From Bacteroidota bacterium (GTDB taxonomy: Bacteria; Bacteroidota; Bacteroidia; Chitinophagales; JADIYW01), in assembly GCA_963169645.1 (NCBI GenBank), contig CAUJCO010000013.1, positions 595,923 to 659,922 of the forward strand: a stretch of DNA of 64,000 nucleotides. The letters run 5' to 3'. A program made the translations under genes and the position numbers. Position 1 is the stretch's first letter. Every line of letters starts with the position of its first letter. Positions 1-10,079 of the stretch are shown here, piece after piece. Under the pieces are notes generated by a model. That model was not told the origin of the DNA and ran no database searches. It saw only the letters and a list, made by a program, of their open reading frames with translations.

Positions 1-1628
1 AAAGAAGCCACCACCGCTTCTGCTAACGGATGCTCGGATTGTTTTTCTATACTCAATAAAACAGCTGAAAGACGTGTATTTTCTTCCAGCCACTGAACGC
101 CAGTAACCGTTGGTTTTCCTTCTGTTATGGTGCCTGTTTTATCTAAAATAACGGCGTTTATTTGTTTGGCCATTTCTAAACTTTGTGCATCTTTTATTAA
201 AATGCCATTTTCTGCACCTTTTCCTACACCAACCATAATAGCTGTTGGTGTTGCCAACCCTAAAGCACACGGACATGCAATTACTAAAACCGTTACGGCG
301 GTTAATAATCCTTGCACAATCCCATTTTCGCCGCCTAAAAACATCCACCCTAAAAAAGCAAGCAATGCTATAATTAATACGGTTGGCACAAAAATGGCTG
401 CTATCTTATCTACTAATTTTTGAACCGGTGCTTTGCTACCTTGTGCTTCTTGCACTGTTTTTATTATTTGTGCCAACAAAGTGGTTTTTCCTACTTTTTC
501 GGCTCTAAATTGAAAACTTCCTTTTTGATTGATGGTTCCGGCAAATACCTTACTATTTTGTTCTTTTAAAACAGGAACCGGTTCGCCACTAAGCATACTT
601 TCATCTACATACGAATTACCGAAAAGTACAGTTCCATCTACAGCAATTTTTTCGCCCGGCTTTACCAGTAATAGGTCATTTACTTCAACGGCATCTATGG
701 CAATTATTTTTTCTGTTCCATCTTTTTGTATAATGGTAACATTTTTAGGTTGAAGTCCCATGAGTTTTTTTATGGCGGTAGATGTATTTCCTTTGGCATT
801 TTCTTCTAATAATTTACCCAACAAAATAAATGCAATAATCACGGCTGCCGCTTCAAAATATACGTGTGCTTCCAATCCTTTTTGATGCCAAAAATGCGGA
901 AACAACATATTGAAAACACTAAACAAGTAGGCAATTCCGGTGCTTAATGCAACCAATGTATCCATATTTGCGGAGCGATGTTTGGCTTGTTTCCATGCAT
1001 TGATGAAGAAATCTCGACCTAACCACAACACTACCGGCGTTGCAAACATCCACATTATTACATTTGCATACGGAATATGCATAAAAAACATACCGATAAC
1101 AAATACCGGCAAGGCAAGTACAATAGCCCAAATTGTTTTTTGGCGAAGTTGGCGGTGTTTGTTTTCTTGTATGGTTTCCAACGCTTCTTGTTGCTGCGTT
1201 TCTGTTTCTATGAGTAAATCATAACCGGCAGCTTGTATTGCTTTTTGGAGTTGCACGGCATTGGTCATGTTCGGAAGATATTCTACCGATAAATTTCCGG
1301 TAGCAAAATTTACCGAAGCATGTACTACGCCTATTTCGTTTTTTGCTGTGTTTTCGGCACTTCCGGCACAAGAAGCACACGACATCCCTAAAACAGGAAA
1401 GTTTGTCTTTACAGTTGTTACGCCATAGCCTAAATTTTTTATGGCTTGAATGGCATTTAACACTACATCTGGTGTGGCTACTGTAATCGCTGCACGTTTA
1501 TTATTGAGTTCTACATGGTGCTGTTCTATGCCTTGAACTTGTGCTAACCCTTTATCGACAATTAAGGCACAATGCTCACTTTCTACATTTTCAAGTGGAA
1601 GATAGATAAATTCCTTCGTTGTGGACAT
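1..1628 (-). CDS. copA: Copper-translocating P1B-type ATPase, C-terminal part beyond the window
   Basis: Pumps Cu(I) out of the cytoplasm across the inner membrane using ATP. Reading leftwards from an ATG at 1628, about 542 codons are open and run off the left edge. Residues 1-70 look like a degenerate HMA domain without CxxC; a second HMA domain follows with GMSCASC (C84, C87). Then come membrane segments, the ion-binding CPC motif at residues 452-454 and the phosphorylation motif DKTGT with Asp at 496. The ATP-binding domain and the last membrane helices are mostly outside the window. It lies 78 bases downstream of an AraC-type regulator on the same strand. Cu(I) specificity is inferred from CPC and the CxxC HMA domain; a silver/copper pump is the same class. 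Confidence 0.95.
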   Translation of the reverse strand, partial: MSTTKEFIYLPLENVESEHCALIVDKGLAQVQGIEQHHVELNNKRAAITVATPDVVLNAIQAIKNLGYGVTTVKTNFPVLGMSCASCAGSAENTAKNEIGVVHASVNFATGNLSVEYLPNMTNAVQLQKAIQAAGYDLLIETETQQQEALETIQENKHRQLRQKTIWAIVLALPVFVIGMFFMHIPYANVIMWMFATPVVLWLGRDFFINAWKQAKHRSANMDTLVALSTGIAYLFSVFNMLFPHFWHQKGLEAHVYFEAAAVIIAFILLGKLLEENAKGNTSTAIKKLMGLQPKNVTIIQKDGTEKIIAIDAVEVNDLLLVKPGEKIAVDGTVLFGNSYVDESMLSGEPVPVLKEQNSKVFAGTINQKGSFQFRAEKVGKTTLLAQIIKTVQEAQGSKAPVQKLVDKIAAIFVPTVLIIALLAFLGWMFLGGENGIVQGLLTAVTVLVIACPCALGLATPTAIMVGVGKGAENGILIKDAQSLEMAKQINAVILDKTGTITEGKPTVTGVQWLEENTRLSAVLLSIEKQSEHPLAEAVVAS

Positions 1629-1630
1629 AC

Positions 1631-1654
1631 CAACTTTTTTAGGCTACAAAGTTG
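1631..1654. promoter_or_regulatory. Inverted repeat just upstream of copA
   Basis: CAACTTT and AAAGTTG form 7-base arms around a 10-base spacer, ending three bases from the copA start codon. It could be an operator for the neighbouring AraC-type regulator or a leader hairpin masking the start. No known consensus was matched, and a 7-base repeat in AT-rich DNA can arise by chance. Confidence 0.3.
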
Positions 1655-1706
1655 CACATACTATTTAAATTAGATGTTGTAGTATTTTGGAAAGGATTTG
1701 TAATAT

Positions 1707-2270
1707 TTACACTTCATCCAATGGCTTACGCTTGTTTGCTTTTATTTTCTTAAAATGGCTGGGTGTGAGTCCGGTTACCTTTTTAAATTGATTGCTTAAA
1801 TAGGCAACGCTGGAATAATTTAATTGATGGGCGATTTCACTCAACGTCAATTCATCATATACTAATAACTCTTTTACTTTTTCAATTTTTTGTTCGATGA
1901 AATATTGTTCTATAGTCGTTCCTTCTACTTCAGAAAAAAGATTAGATAAGTAATTATAATCGTAATGCAAAGTTGAACTTAAAATATCGGAGAGGTTATT
2001 GTGGTGTGTGTTGTTTTCATAGTGCACCAACTGAATAATGGTATTTTTAATTCCTTCAATAATCCTATCTTTTTTAGAATCTATCAATTCAAAACCTAAA
2101 GCAAACAACGATTTCTCTAATTGTTTTTTTTGGGTAGATGATACTTCTTTTTCTATCACTACTTCGCCTAATTGGATATTTTTTATGGGTAATCCTATTT
2201 TTTCCATTTCATTTTGTACCGCCATTATGCATCGGTTGCAAACCATATTTTTAATATAAAGTGTTGGCAT
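1707..2270 (-). CDS. AraC-family regulator with N-terminal HMA-like metal-binding domain
   Basis: Probable metal-responsive transcription factor for the adjacent copper ATPase. The 187-residue protein opens like a heavy-metal-associated domain, with NMVCNRC giving C11 and C14 near the N-terminus. The last ~100 residues form an AraC-type double helix-turn-helix (LSEIAHQLNYSSVAYLSNQF and the following TGLTPSHFKK). No cupin or sugar-binding domain is present, so the HMA-like domain is the only sensor candidate. It lies directly upstream of copA on the same strand, consistent with co-transcription or local regulation. The AraC assignment is firm; copper sensing is inferred from the CxxC domain and the neighbour. 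Confidence 0.85.
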   Translation of the reverse strand: MPTLYIKNMVCNRCIMAVQNEMEKIGLPIKNIQLGEVVIEKEVSSTQKKQLEKSLFALGFELIDSKKDRIIEGIKNTIIQLVHYENNTHHNNLSDILSSTLHYDYNYLSNLFSEVEGTTIEQYFIEQKIEKVKELLVYDELTLSEIAHQLNYSSVAYLSNQFKKVTGLTPSHFKKIKANKRKPLDEV

Positions 2271-2315
2271 ATTTTGTACGGATGACGGATGAATTAATCT
2301 ACTTAAAAAATAAAT

Positions 2316-5300
2316 TTACATATTTCGTCTGTATTGGCCACCTACTTCAAACAATGCATTGGTTATTTGTCCTAAAGAACAATATTTCACAGTTTCTATC
2401 AATACCTCAAAAACATTTTTATTGTGCAAAGCTGCATCTTGCAATTGTTTTAAATACACAGCTGATTGCTCTTTATTGCGTTCTTGCAAAGCTTGTAGAT
2501 TTTGTATTTGCAAATCTTTTTCTTCGGTGGTACTTCGGATTACTTCTTGCGGAATAATAGTTGGTGAACCTTTAGAAGAAAGAAATGTATTGACACCAAT
2601 TAGTGGTAAATCACCGGTATGTTTTAGGTTTTCGTAATACATACTTTCTTCTTGTATTTTACTGCGTTGGTACATGGTTTCCATTGCACCTAACACACCA
2701 CCGCGTTCGGTGATTCTATCAAACTCTGTATAAACAGCAGCTTCTACTAAATCTGTCAACTCTTCGATAACAAAAGAACCTTGCAATGGATTTTCATTTT
2801 TTGCTAAGCCTAATTCTTTATTAATAATAAGCTGAATTGCCATTGCTCTACGTACGCTTTCTTCTGTTGGCGTCGTGATGGCTTCATCATAGGCATTCGT
2901 GTGTAAAGAATTGCAATTATCATAAATAGCATATAATGCTTGCAGTGTGGTGCGTATATCGTTAAAGTCTATTTCTTGTGCGTGTAAACTTCTACCGGAA
3001 GTTTGAATATGGTATTTTAATTTTTGGCTTCTATCATTTGCCTTATACAAATACTTCATTGCTTTTGCCCAAATTCTTCTTGCCACTCTACCTATAACAG
3101 CATATTCAGGATCGATACCATTGCTGAAGAAGAAAGATAAGTTGGGTGCAAAATCATCGATATGCATGCCACGTGATAAATAGTATTCTACAAACGTGAA
3201 TCCATTTGCCAACGTAAACGCTAATTGTGAAATGGGATTTGCTCCGGCTTCTGCAATATGGTAGCCGCTTATAGAAACCGAATAAAAATTGCGGACTTTG
3301 TGTTGTACAAAATATTCTTGTACATCGCCCATTAATTTTAATGAAAACTCTGTTGAGAAAATACAAGTATTTTGTGCTTGATCTTCTTTTAAAATATCGG
3401 CTTGTACTGTTCCACGCACTTGCGACAAAGCATAGGTTTTTATTTTTTCATACACCTCTTTTTCCAATACTTGATCGCCGGTAACGCCTAATAACAATAA
3501 ACCCAAACCATCATTTCCTTCGGGTAATGCGCCGTTATAAGTCGGTCTTTGTGCTTGTTTTTCTTTATATATTATATCAATTTTTTGATTGACTTCATCT
3601 ACTAAATTATGTTCGCGAATATACTTCTCACATTGTTGGTCGATGGCGACATTCATAAAAAAGGCACAGATGGTGGGTGCCGGACCATTTATCGTCATGG
3701 AAACAGACGTGTTGGGCGAACATAAATCAAATCCGGAGTACAATTTTTTAGCATCGTCTAACGTGCAAATAGACACACCTGAATTTCCAATTTTTCCATA
3801 AATATCCGGACGCAAATCTGGATTATTGCCATATAAAGTAACACTATCAAATGCTGTTGATAATCGTTTTGCAGGCAAGCCAAGAGAAACATAATGAAAA
3901 CGTTTATTAGTTCTTTCCGGACCACCTTCGCCTGCAAACATACGCGTTGGGTCTTCACCTTCTCGTTTAAAAGGAAACACACCTGCCGTATAAGGAAACT
4001 CGCCGGGAACATTCTCTTGTAAATTCCATTTCAAGATATCTCCGTACGCTTCATATTTTGGTAGTGCTACTTTTGGAATTTGTAAATGCGATAACGATTC
4101 GGTATGTGTTTTTACTTTCAATTCCTTTTCTCGAACTTTAAATACATAGAATTCCTTTTCGTAATTTGCTTTTTTTGCTTTCCAAGTATCCAATATTTGC
4201 TTACATTCCGGATGAAGTTGTGTATGCAAATCTTTATCCATTGTCGATAGTCCATTGTCCATTGTATCCTTGACCTTTGTCCATTGACCATTGACCATTG
4301 ACTTTAGCAAATCCACGGCATACAACTGATTTGCCAATTTACTTTGTTCTGTTACCCAATTATCGTAATCGCGGTTATTTTTGGTAATGTCAGACAAGTA
4401 TCGAACTCTACTCGGTGGAATGATGTAAATTTTCTCAGAATTTCCGGTGCGTAAAGGCAACGTAGATTGCCAATTCAAATTTGATTTTTCAATTATTTTT
4501 TGGATGATGGCTTTGTATAATTCGTTGGTTCCAGGATCATTAAACTGCGAGGCAATGCTTCCATAAACCGGCATAGAATCTGGATTTTGATTCCATAAAT
4601 TTCGGTTGCGTTGGTACTGTTTTTTTACATCTCTTAATGCATCTTGTGCGCCACGTTTATCAAATTTATTAATGGCAATAACGTCGGCATAATCCAACAT
4701 ATCAATCTTTTCTAATTGAGATGCCGCACCAAATTCTGGCGTCATCACATATAAGAATGTATCCGCAATGTCAATAATTTCGGTGCCACTCTGCCCAATA
4801 CCGGAAGTTTCTATAATAATTAAATCAAACTTTGCCGCTTTCAAAATAGCAATGGCATCCGTAATATTTTTGGAAACCGATGCATTGGTTTGTCGGGTTG
4901 CCATGGAACGCATATAAACACGCACATTTTTAATGGAATTCATCCGAATTCTATCACCTAACAATGCACCGCCGGTTTTTCTTCTGCTTGGATCTACAGA
5001 AATAATGGCAATAGTTTTATCCGAAAAATCTAACAAAAAACGACGTACCAATTCGTCTGTCAAGCTCGATTTTCCAGCACCGCCTGTACCGGTAATACCC
5101 AATATGGGAATCTCAGCTTGCATACTGGATAATTGAGATTCTATTTTTTCAAACGCTTCGGGAAAATTTTCTGCAGCAGAAATTAACTGTGCAATATGAT
5201 GTGCATTTTTTTCGATTAATTTTTGTTCGTTTAATACAACATTTTTTCCTGAAGGGAAATCGCAGATTTGCAACAAATCATTAATCATTCCTTGCAACCC

Positions 5301-5690
5301 CAAAGCCCGTCCATCATCCGGTGAATAAATTCGGTCTATTCCGTATGCGTGTAATTCTTCAATTTCAGAAGGTAAAATGGTACCGCCGCCACCGCCAACA
5401 ATTTTAATATGACTACAACCTTTTTCCTTCAACAAATCATGCATATATTTTAAAAACTCCACATGACCGCCTTGATAGGAGGTGAACGCAATCGCATTAG
5501 CATCTTCTTCAATTGCACATTCCACAATTTCTTGCACCGAACGATTGTGTCCAAGATGAATCACTTCAGCACCACTTGCTTGAATAATACGACGCATAAT
5601 GTTAATTGCGGCATCGTGTCCATCGAACAAAGACGCGGCTGTTACGATACGAATTTTATTTTTTGGTTGATACGGAGCTACTGCTTGCAT
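2316..5690 (-). CDS. icmF: Fused isobutyryl-CoA-type mutase IcmF (B12 domain, G-protein chaperone, mutase)
   Basis: Adenosylcobalamin-dependent acyl-CoA mutase interconverting branched and linear acyl-CoAs such as isobutyryl- and butyryl-CoA. The 1124 residues carry, in order, a B12-binding domain with the DGHDAA motif (H25 as cobalt ligand), a MeaB-like GTPase with Walker [10 protein letters not shown] at residues 201-209 and NKFDKRG, and a mutase barrel with the characteristic GKIGNSGVS and [13 protein letters not shown] segments. This order is that of IcmF, not of the two-subunit methylmalonyl-CoA mutase. A stretch at about residues 463-485, between GTPase and mutase domains, is encoded by a tandem repeat (4237-4302) and looks inserted. 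Substrate range cannot be read from the sequence. Confidence 0.93.
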   Translation of the reverse strand: MQAVAPYQPKNKIRIVTAASLFDGHDAAINIMRRIIQASGAEVIHLGHNRSVQEIVECAIEEDANAIAFTSYQGGHVEFLKYMHDLLKEKGCSHIKIVGGGGGTILPSEIEELHAYGIDRIYSPDDGRALGLQGMINDLLQICDFPSGKNVVLNEQKLIEKNAHHIAQLISAAENFPEAFEKIESQLSSMQAEIPILGITGTGGAGKSSLTDELVRRFLLDFSDKTIAIISVDPSRRKTGGALLGDRIRMNSIKNVRVYMRSMATRQTNASVSKNITDAIAILKAAKFDLIIIETSGIGQSGTEIIDIADTFLYVMTPEFGAASQLEKIDMLDYADVIAINKFDKRGAQDALRDVKKQYQRNRNLWNQNPDSMPVYGSIASQFNDPGTNELYKAIIQKIIEKSNLNWQSTLPLRTGNSEKIYIIPPSRVRYLSDITKNNRDYDNWVTEQSKLANQLYAVDLLKSMVNGQWTKVKDTMDNGLSTMDKDLHTQLHPECKQILDTWKAKKANYEKEFYVFKVREKELKVKTHTESLSHLQIPKVALPKYEAYGDILKWNLQENVPGEFPYTAGVFPFKREGEDPTRMFAGEGGPERTNKRFHYVSLGLPAKRLSTAFDSVTLYGNNPDLRPDIYGKIGNSGVSICTLDDAKKLYSGFDLCSPNTSVSMTINGPAPTICAFFMNVAIDQQCEKYIREHNLVDEVNQKIDIIYKEKQAQRPTYNGALPEGNDGLGLLLLGVTGDQVLEKEVYEKIKTYALSQVRGTVQADILKEDQAQNTCIFSTEFSLKLMGDVQEYFVQHKVRNFYSVSISGYHIAEAGANPISQLAFTLANGFTFVEYYLSRGMHIDDFAPNLSFFFSNGIDPEYAVIGRVARRIWAKAMKYLYKANDRSQKLKYHIQTSGRSLHAQEIDFNDIRTTLQALYAIYDNCNSLHTNAYDEAITTPTEESVRRAMAIQLIINKELGLAKNENPLQGSFVIEELTDLVEAAVYTEFDRITERGGVLGAMETMYQRSKIQEESMYYENLKHTGDLPLIGVNTFLSSKGSPTIIPQEVIRSTTEEKDLQIQNLQALQERNKEQSAVYLKQLQDAALHNKNVFEVLIETVKYCSLGQITNALFEVGGQYRRNM
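4237..4302. repeat. Short tandem repeat inserted in frame within icmF
   Basis: About 66 bases built from repeated CCATTG(A/T)C-like units. On the coding strand these read as CAATGGTC/CAATGGAC steps and yield the low-complexity peptide segments MVNGQW and MDNGLS. Similar CAATGG-type repeats are, from memory, common between genes in some Bacteroidota; here the array keeps the frame and falls in an interdomain linker. Confidence 0.7.
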
Positions 5691-5715
5691 AATTTAATAT
5701 TACAATAATTACAAT

Positions 5716-5723
5716 CAAAATTA
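5716..5723 (-). promoter_or_regulatory. Predicted -7 element (TAATTTTG) for icmF
   Basis: Read on the minus strand the site matches the Bacteroidota TAnnTTTG element and lies 25 bases before the icmF ATG. No convincing -33 TTTG at the usual distance was found. Confidence 0.45.
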
Positions 5724-5832
5724 CAAAATGTTGAGTAGAGTTGTGAATATGGAATAGGATGGATGATTGCCAGACTTAATTCTTAGCTACTTCTTAATAA
5801 TATATATCTGCATTTTGTCCTATTAATTTTCT

Positions 5833-5840
5833 TATTTTTG
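5833..5840 (+). promoter_or_regulatory. Predicted -7 element (TATTTTTG) for the transketolase N-half / pepF pair
   Basis: Perfect TAnnTTTG match 60 bases before the ATG at 5901. A TTTG lies at 5814-5817, giving a 15-base spacer, shorter than the usual 17-23. Confidence 0.5.
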
Positions 5841-5900
5841 TAGCAACACCGTTCAAAAATTAGTCAATTTTACTTTTTAATCAACTTATAAAATAAAAAA

Positions 5901-6740
5901 ATGCAAGTAGCCGAGCTGAATCAAGTAGCTTCTCAAATTCGAAGAGATATAGTACGTATGGTACACCAATGTAAAAGTGGCCATCCGGGTGGCTCTTTAG
6001 GTTGTGCCGATCTTTTTACGGCACTCTATTTTGAAATTATGGAAATCAATACAGATTTTAAGATGGATGGAATTGGGGAAGATTTGTTCTTTTTATCCAA
6101 TGGACATATTTCTCCGGTGTTTTATAGTACATTGGCTCGTCGTGGTTTTTTTGATGTAAAAGAGCTAGGCACTTTCAGACATTTAAATTCACGTTTACAA
6201 GGCCATCCTACTACGCATGAAAACTTACCGGGTGTACGTATTGCAAGTGGTTCGTTAGGTCAAGGTATCTCTGTTGCCATTGGTGCAGCATTGGCTAAAA
6301 AACTAAATGGAGACGACAAAACAGTGTATTGCTTAACAGGCGATGGTGAATTACAAGAAGGACAAATTTGGGAAGCCTTACTATTTGCGGCAGCTAAAAA
6401 AGTAGATAATTTAATTGTTACGGTAGATTGGAACGATGCTCAAATTGACGGCTCAACACAACAAGTATGCGATTTAGGTGATTTGAAAGCAAAATTCACA
6501 GCATTTGGTTTTGATGTATTAGAAATGAAAGGCAATGTAATGGAAGAGGTGCTTTTCACCTTAACTGAAGCTAAATTAAGAACAAAAAAAGGCAAACCGG
6601 TTGCCATTTTAATGCGCACACAAATGGGCTTTGGCGTAGATTATATGATGGGTACACATAAATGGCATGGCAGTGCTCCTAACGATGAACAATTGGCAAA
6701 AGCATTGGCTCAACTGAAAGAAACATTGGGTGATTATTAA
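5901..6740 (+). CDS. Transketolase, N-terminal (thiamine-diphosphate-binding) subunit
   Basis: One half of a two-subunit transketolase that moves two-carbon units between sugar phosphates in the non-oxidative pentose phosphate pathway. The 279 residues cover only the first transketolase domain: GHPGGS near the N-terminus and the ThDP-Mg motif starting GDGELQEG at residues 147-154 with N178. The pyrimidine-binding and C-terminal domains are missing here and are encoded by the gene at 24971-25933. The partner is about 18 kb away on the other strand, whereas split transketolases are usually adjacent. It is followed after 11 bases by the peptidase gene, so the two are probably co-transcribed. Confidence 0.93.
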   Translation: MQVAELNQVASQIRRDIVRMVHQCKSGHPGGSLGCADLFTALYFEIMEINTDFKMDGIGEDLFFLSNGHISPVFYSTLARRGFFDVKELGTFRHLNSRLQGHPTTHENLPGVRIASGSLGQGISVAIGAALAKKLNGDDKTVYCLTGDGELQEGQIWEALLFAAAKKVDNLIVTVDWNDAQIDGSTQQVCDLGDLKAKFTAFGFDVLEMKGNVMEEVLFTLTEAKLRTKKGKPVAILMRTQMGFGVDYMMGTHKWHGSAPNDEQLAKALAQLKETLGDY

Positions 6741-6751
6741 AAATTGAAAAA

Positions 6752-8455
6752 ATGGAACAAACCATACAACGTAAAAAAAGAAACTTCATTCCCGAAACGT
6801 TGAAAGTAGAAGACTGGAAAGATGTGAGCTCCTATTATACGGAGCTTTCTGAACGCACCATCGGAAACAAAGAAGATTTATTACGTTGGATGGCTGATAG
6901 AAGTGAATTAGATGCAATTGTAGATGATGAATATCGTTGGAGATACATTCATCAAACTTGTGATACAGAAAATGAAGTGTATAAATCGGCTTATGAACGT
7001 TTTATTCAAGACATTATGCCGAATTGGATGAACACGAGCAATACACTTAATAAAAAAATTGCAGCATCACCATTTATAGAAGCATTAGATAAGAGTCGTT
7101 TTTTTGTTTATCTCCGAAATTTACAAGCTCAGCTTGCCTTATTTAGAGAAGAAAATATTCCGCTATCTCAACAAATACAGCTTCTTTCACAAGAATACGG
7201 TTCCACCATCGGGGCAATGACGATAGAGCATGAAGGCAAAGAGTACACCTTGCCACAAGCGGCTGTTTTTATGCAACGTCAAGATAGAAATACTAGAAAA
7301 ACTATCTTCGAAAAAACAAATCAACGACGTTTACAAGACAAAGAAAAATTAGATACGTTGTTTGATGAATTATTAAAAATAAGACATCAAATGGCATTAA
7401 ATGCCGGATTTGAAAATTTCCGAGATTTTATGTTTGCCGAGTTGGGTAGATTTGATTATGACGTAGCGGCGTGCGAACAATTTCATCATGCTATCAAAAC
7501 GGAAGTAATTCCTTTGGTAAATGAAATTTATACCAAACGAAAAAATGAATTATCCGTTGATGCATTGTTTCCGTACGATTTGGATGTGGACACATTGAAC
7601 AGACCGGCTTTACAACCTTTTCAAACACAACAAGAATTAATTGAAAAATCTATTGTCTGTTTACAATCAGTAGCACCCTATTTTGCGGATTGTATTTCCA
7701 CTATGGACAAGATGAAATATCTGGATTTAGAATCGCGTAAAGGAAAAGCACCCGGTGGTTACAACATGACCTTGCCGGAAATGGGTGTACCATTTATTTT
7801 TATGAATGCTGCCGGCACACACCGCGATTTGGAAACCATGGTTCACGAAGCCGGACATGCAGTGCATTCCTTTTTGATGCGTACTTTGCCGTATAATTTT
7901 GACCAAGAAATACCGTCTGAAGTTGCCGAGTTGGCATCTATGAGTATGGAGTTAATGACCTTTGATGGCTTGCACGCATTTTACAACGATGCCGATAAAA
8001 AACGAGCAATTGAAACACATTTAGAAGGCATCATCACGATGCTGCCTTGGATTGCTTTGGTAGATAAATTCCAACATTGGATTTATACAAATCCAACACA
8101 TACCGCTGCTGAGCGAGATGCAAAATGGTTAGCGTTACATCAATCATTAAGTAATGATATTGTAGATTGGGATGGATACGAACATTTTAGAAAATCTCTC
8201 TGGCAAAAACAATTGCATATTTTTGAAGTACCATTTTATTATATTGAATATGGGATAGCACAATTAGGTGCTATTGCTGTTTGGAGAAACTACAAACAGG
8301 ATAAAAACAACGCCATTGCTGCTTATAAAAATGCTTTGCAATTGGGTTACACAAAACCAATTCCGGACATTTACAAAAATGCCGGAATCGAATTTAATTT
8401 CAGTAAAGAATACGTAAAAGAGTTAATGTCGTTCTTGAAAGCAGAAATAGCTTAA
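6752..8455 (+). CDS. M3-family oligoendopeptidase F-type metallopeptidase
   Basis: Cytoplasmic zinc peptidase that degrades short peptides. The 567-residue protein has the M3 zinc motif HEAGH (H365, E366, H369) followed by the downstream Glu-bearing segment SEVAELASMSMEL that supplies the third ligand. No signal peptide or membrane segment is seen. Length and motif spacing fit the PepF branch. It follows the transketolase N-half by 11 bases and ends 6 bases from the convergent gcvT stop. Exact peptide preference is unknown. Confidence 0.92.
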   Translation: MEQTIQRKKRNFIPETLKVEDWKDVSSYYTELSERTIGNKEDLLRWMADRSELDAIVDDEYRWRYIHQTCDTENEVYKSAYERFIQDIMPNWMNTSNTLNKKIAASPFIEALDKSRFFVYLRNLQAQLALFREENIPLSQQIQLLSQEYGSTIGAMTIEHEGKEYTLPQAAVFMQRQDRNTRKTIFEKTNQRRLQDKEKLDTLFDELLKIRHQMALNAGFENFRDFMFAELGRFDYDVAACEQFHHAIKTEVIPLVNEIYTKRKNELSVDALFPYDLDVDTLNRPALQPFQTQQELIEKSIVCLQSVAPYFADCISTMDKMKYLDLESRKGKAPGGYNMTLPEMGVPFIFMNAAGTHRDLETMVHEAGHAVHSFLMRTLPYNFDQEIPSEVAELASMSMELMTFDGLHAFYNDADKKRAIETHLEGIITMLPWIALVDKFQHWIYTNPTHTAAERDAKWLALHQSLSNDIVDWDGYEHFRKSLWQKQLHIFEVPFYYIEYGIAQLGAIAVWRNYKQDKNNAIAAYKNALQLGYTKPIPDIYKNAGIEFNFSKEYVKELMSFLKAEIA

Positions 8456-8461
8456 TATAGC

Positions 8462-9538
8462 TTATAAAAAAGGCAATTTAGCTACTTTGGCTTTTATTAA
8501 TTTACCACGAATATCAATATATATTTCATGGTCGATAGTGGCATGTGCAATTTCTACATAACCTAAGCCAACACCATATCCCAATGTAGGTGATTGTGTG
8601 CCGGAAGTTACGTGTCCAATCTCATTTCCGAGTTCATCTTTAATAAGATAATGCCCACGCGGAATGCCTCTATCTACCATTACAAATCCTACTAATTTAT
8701 TTTTTAAGCCATCTTGTTTTTGTTGTAGTAAAATATCTTTGGCAATAAATTCTTTATTGAATTTAGTTACCCAACCTAAGCCGGCTTCTAGCGGAGATGT
8801 GGTGTCATCAATATCATTACCATACAAACAAAAGCCTTTTTCCAAACGCAAGGTATCGCGAGCACCCAGACCTATTGGTTGCAAACCAACGGGTTTTCCG
8901 GCTTCAATAATGGCATTCCAAACATCCACAGCATGTGCCTTGTGAAAATATACTTCAAAGCCGCCAGCTCCGGTATATCCTGTATTAGAAATGATTACAT
9001 TATCTACACCGGCAAATTTACCTCGCACAAATCGATAATAAGGAATGGTACTCAAGTTTACTTCAGTCAATGTTTGCAATACTTCTAACGCTTTGGGTCC
9101 TTGAATTGCTAACAAAGCGGTATTATCAGATATATTATGTAATTCTGCTTGCTCCGTATTGTGTTGATTAAACCAAGCCCAATCTTTTTCGATATTTCCG
9201 GCATTCACCACACACATATAATGTCCATCATCTAAATGATAAACTAACAAATCATCTACAATTCCACCATGCTCATTTGGCAAATAGGCATATTGTGCTT
9301 GTCCGCGTTCTAATTTAGATACATCATTGGAAATAATTTTTTGCAAGAAGGGCAAAGCCTTATCGCCTTTTAATATAAACTCACCCATGTGTGACACATC
9401 AAACATGCCTACTTTATTGCGCACGCAATGATGTTCATCTAAATCTGAAGTGTAACGAACCGGCATGTTAAAGCCGGCAAAATCAACCATCCTTGCACCT
9501 AATGCAATATGTGTTTCTGTTAATGGAGTTGTTTTCAT
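8462..9538 (-). CDS. gcvT: Aminomethyltransferase (glycine cleavage system T protein)
   Basis: Transfers the methylene group from aminomethylated H-protein to tetrahydrofolate, releasing ammonia, in glycine cleavage. The 358 residues are full length. The N-terminus has [11 protein letters not shown], followed by the conserved [14 protein letters not shown] segment, and the C-terminal part has the typical [16 protein letters not shown] stretch. No other glycine cleavage gene is nearby, which is common in this phylum. Upstream lies a ~540-base gap in which I looked for a glycine riboswitch and saw none. Confidence 0.95.
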   Translation of the reverse strand: MKTTPLTETHIALGARMVDFAGFNMPVRYTSDLDEHHCVRNKVGMFDVSHMGEFILKGDKALPFLQKIISNDVSKLERGQAQYAYLPNEHGGIVDDLLVYHLDDGHYMCVVNAGNIEKDWAWFNQHNTEQAELHNISDNTALLAIQGPKALEVLQTLTEVNLSTIPYYRFVRGKFAGVDNVIISNTGYTGAGGFEVYFHKAHAVDVWNAIIEAGKPVGLQPIGLGARDTLRLEKGFCLYGNDIDDTTSPLEAGLGWVTKFNKEFIAKDILLQQKQDGLKNKLVGFVMVDRGIPRGHYLIKDELGNEIGHVTSGTQSPTLGYGVGLGYVEIAHATIDHEIYIDIRGKLIKAKVAKLPFL

Positions 9539-10024
9539 GCTTATTATAAAAATGTATTAATTTCTTTTTTGATTTTCTGTTGATGATATAATCAACTTAA
9601 ATACAATTACCCACTCACTTTTTGATACTACAGCCGATTTCAAGTAGGCTGAATTCTAGTAATTTGAACAATTTATTTAGAATTGATATATCGTTTGCAA
9701 AAATAACATTTACAATTTCATTCGGAGTACAAAAACTGAGATATTTCTTAGTATGATATTGAGTTTTTAATTCTTTCTGTTATTTTTCTTGTGTTATTTT
9801 TTCGAAAAATGAATTCTTTGATATATCTCTTCTAATAAACTCATCTTTATCTTCTACTGTCTTCTTTCGTAGTAGGAAGATGGATGCGTACGCTAATATT
9901 TAACATTATGCTGTTAAGCGATGGGTTCGTAGTTGGCATATTTTATACTGTTATCGGAGGTAATAAAAGTAAAAAACATTAGAAGTAATCGACGTTTTCA
10001 TAGAAACTGCTTTCTATAAACTTA
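9539..10024. other. Gene-free AT-rich interval with one imperfect hairpin
   Basis: No convincing coding sequence; the longest ATG frame noticed is 32 codons (9884-9982, plus strand). A hairpin lies at 9849-9881: a 10-base left arm pairs with an 11-base right arm carrying one bulged G, around a 12-base loop. A weaker CAGCC/GGCTG repeat sits near 9632-9652. The left end must hold the gcvT promoter, but no TAnnTTTG was found close to its start. Confidence 0.5.
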
Positions 10025-10054
10025 GAAACCCACAAAGTTAGCTTTGTGGGTTTC
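10025..10054. terminator. Rho-independent-type hairpin downstream of the permease
   Basis: Perfect 13-base stem (GAAACCCACAAAG and its complement) with a 4-base TTAG loop, 25 bases beyond the permease stop. AT-rich flanks follow rather than a long T run. Confidence 0.75.
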
Positions 10055-10079
10055 ATATTAAACGCTGATTTAATTCAAC

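Noticed and set aside
4237..4302. CRISPR array
   Set aside because: Units are only ~8 bases, without spacers of uniform length, and lie inside an intact coding frame.
9539..9700. Glycine riboswitch upstream of gcvT
   Set aside because: No conserved aptamer-like GGAGAG/CNGAAG pattern found on the minus strand.
9884..9982. Small membrane-peptide gene of 32 codons
   Set aside because: Only a single ATG frame in AT-rich DNA with no promoter or ribosome-binding context; too short to support.
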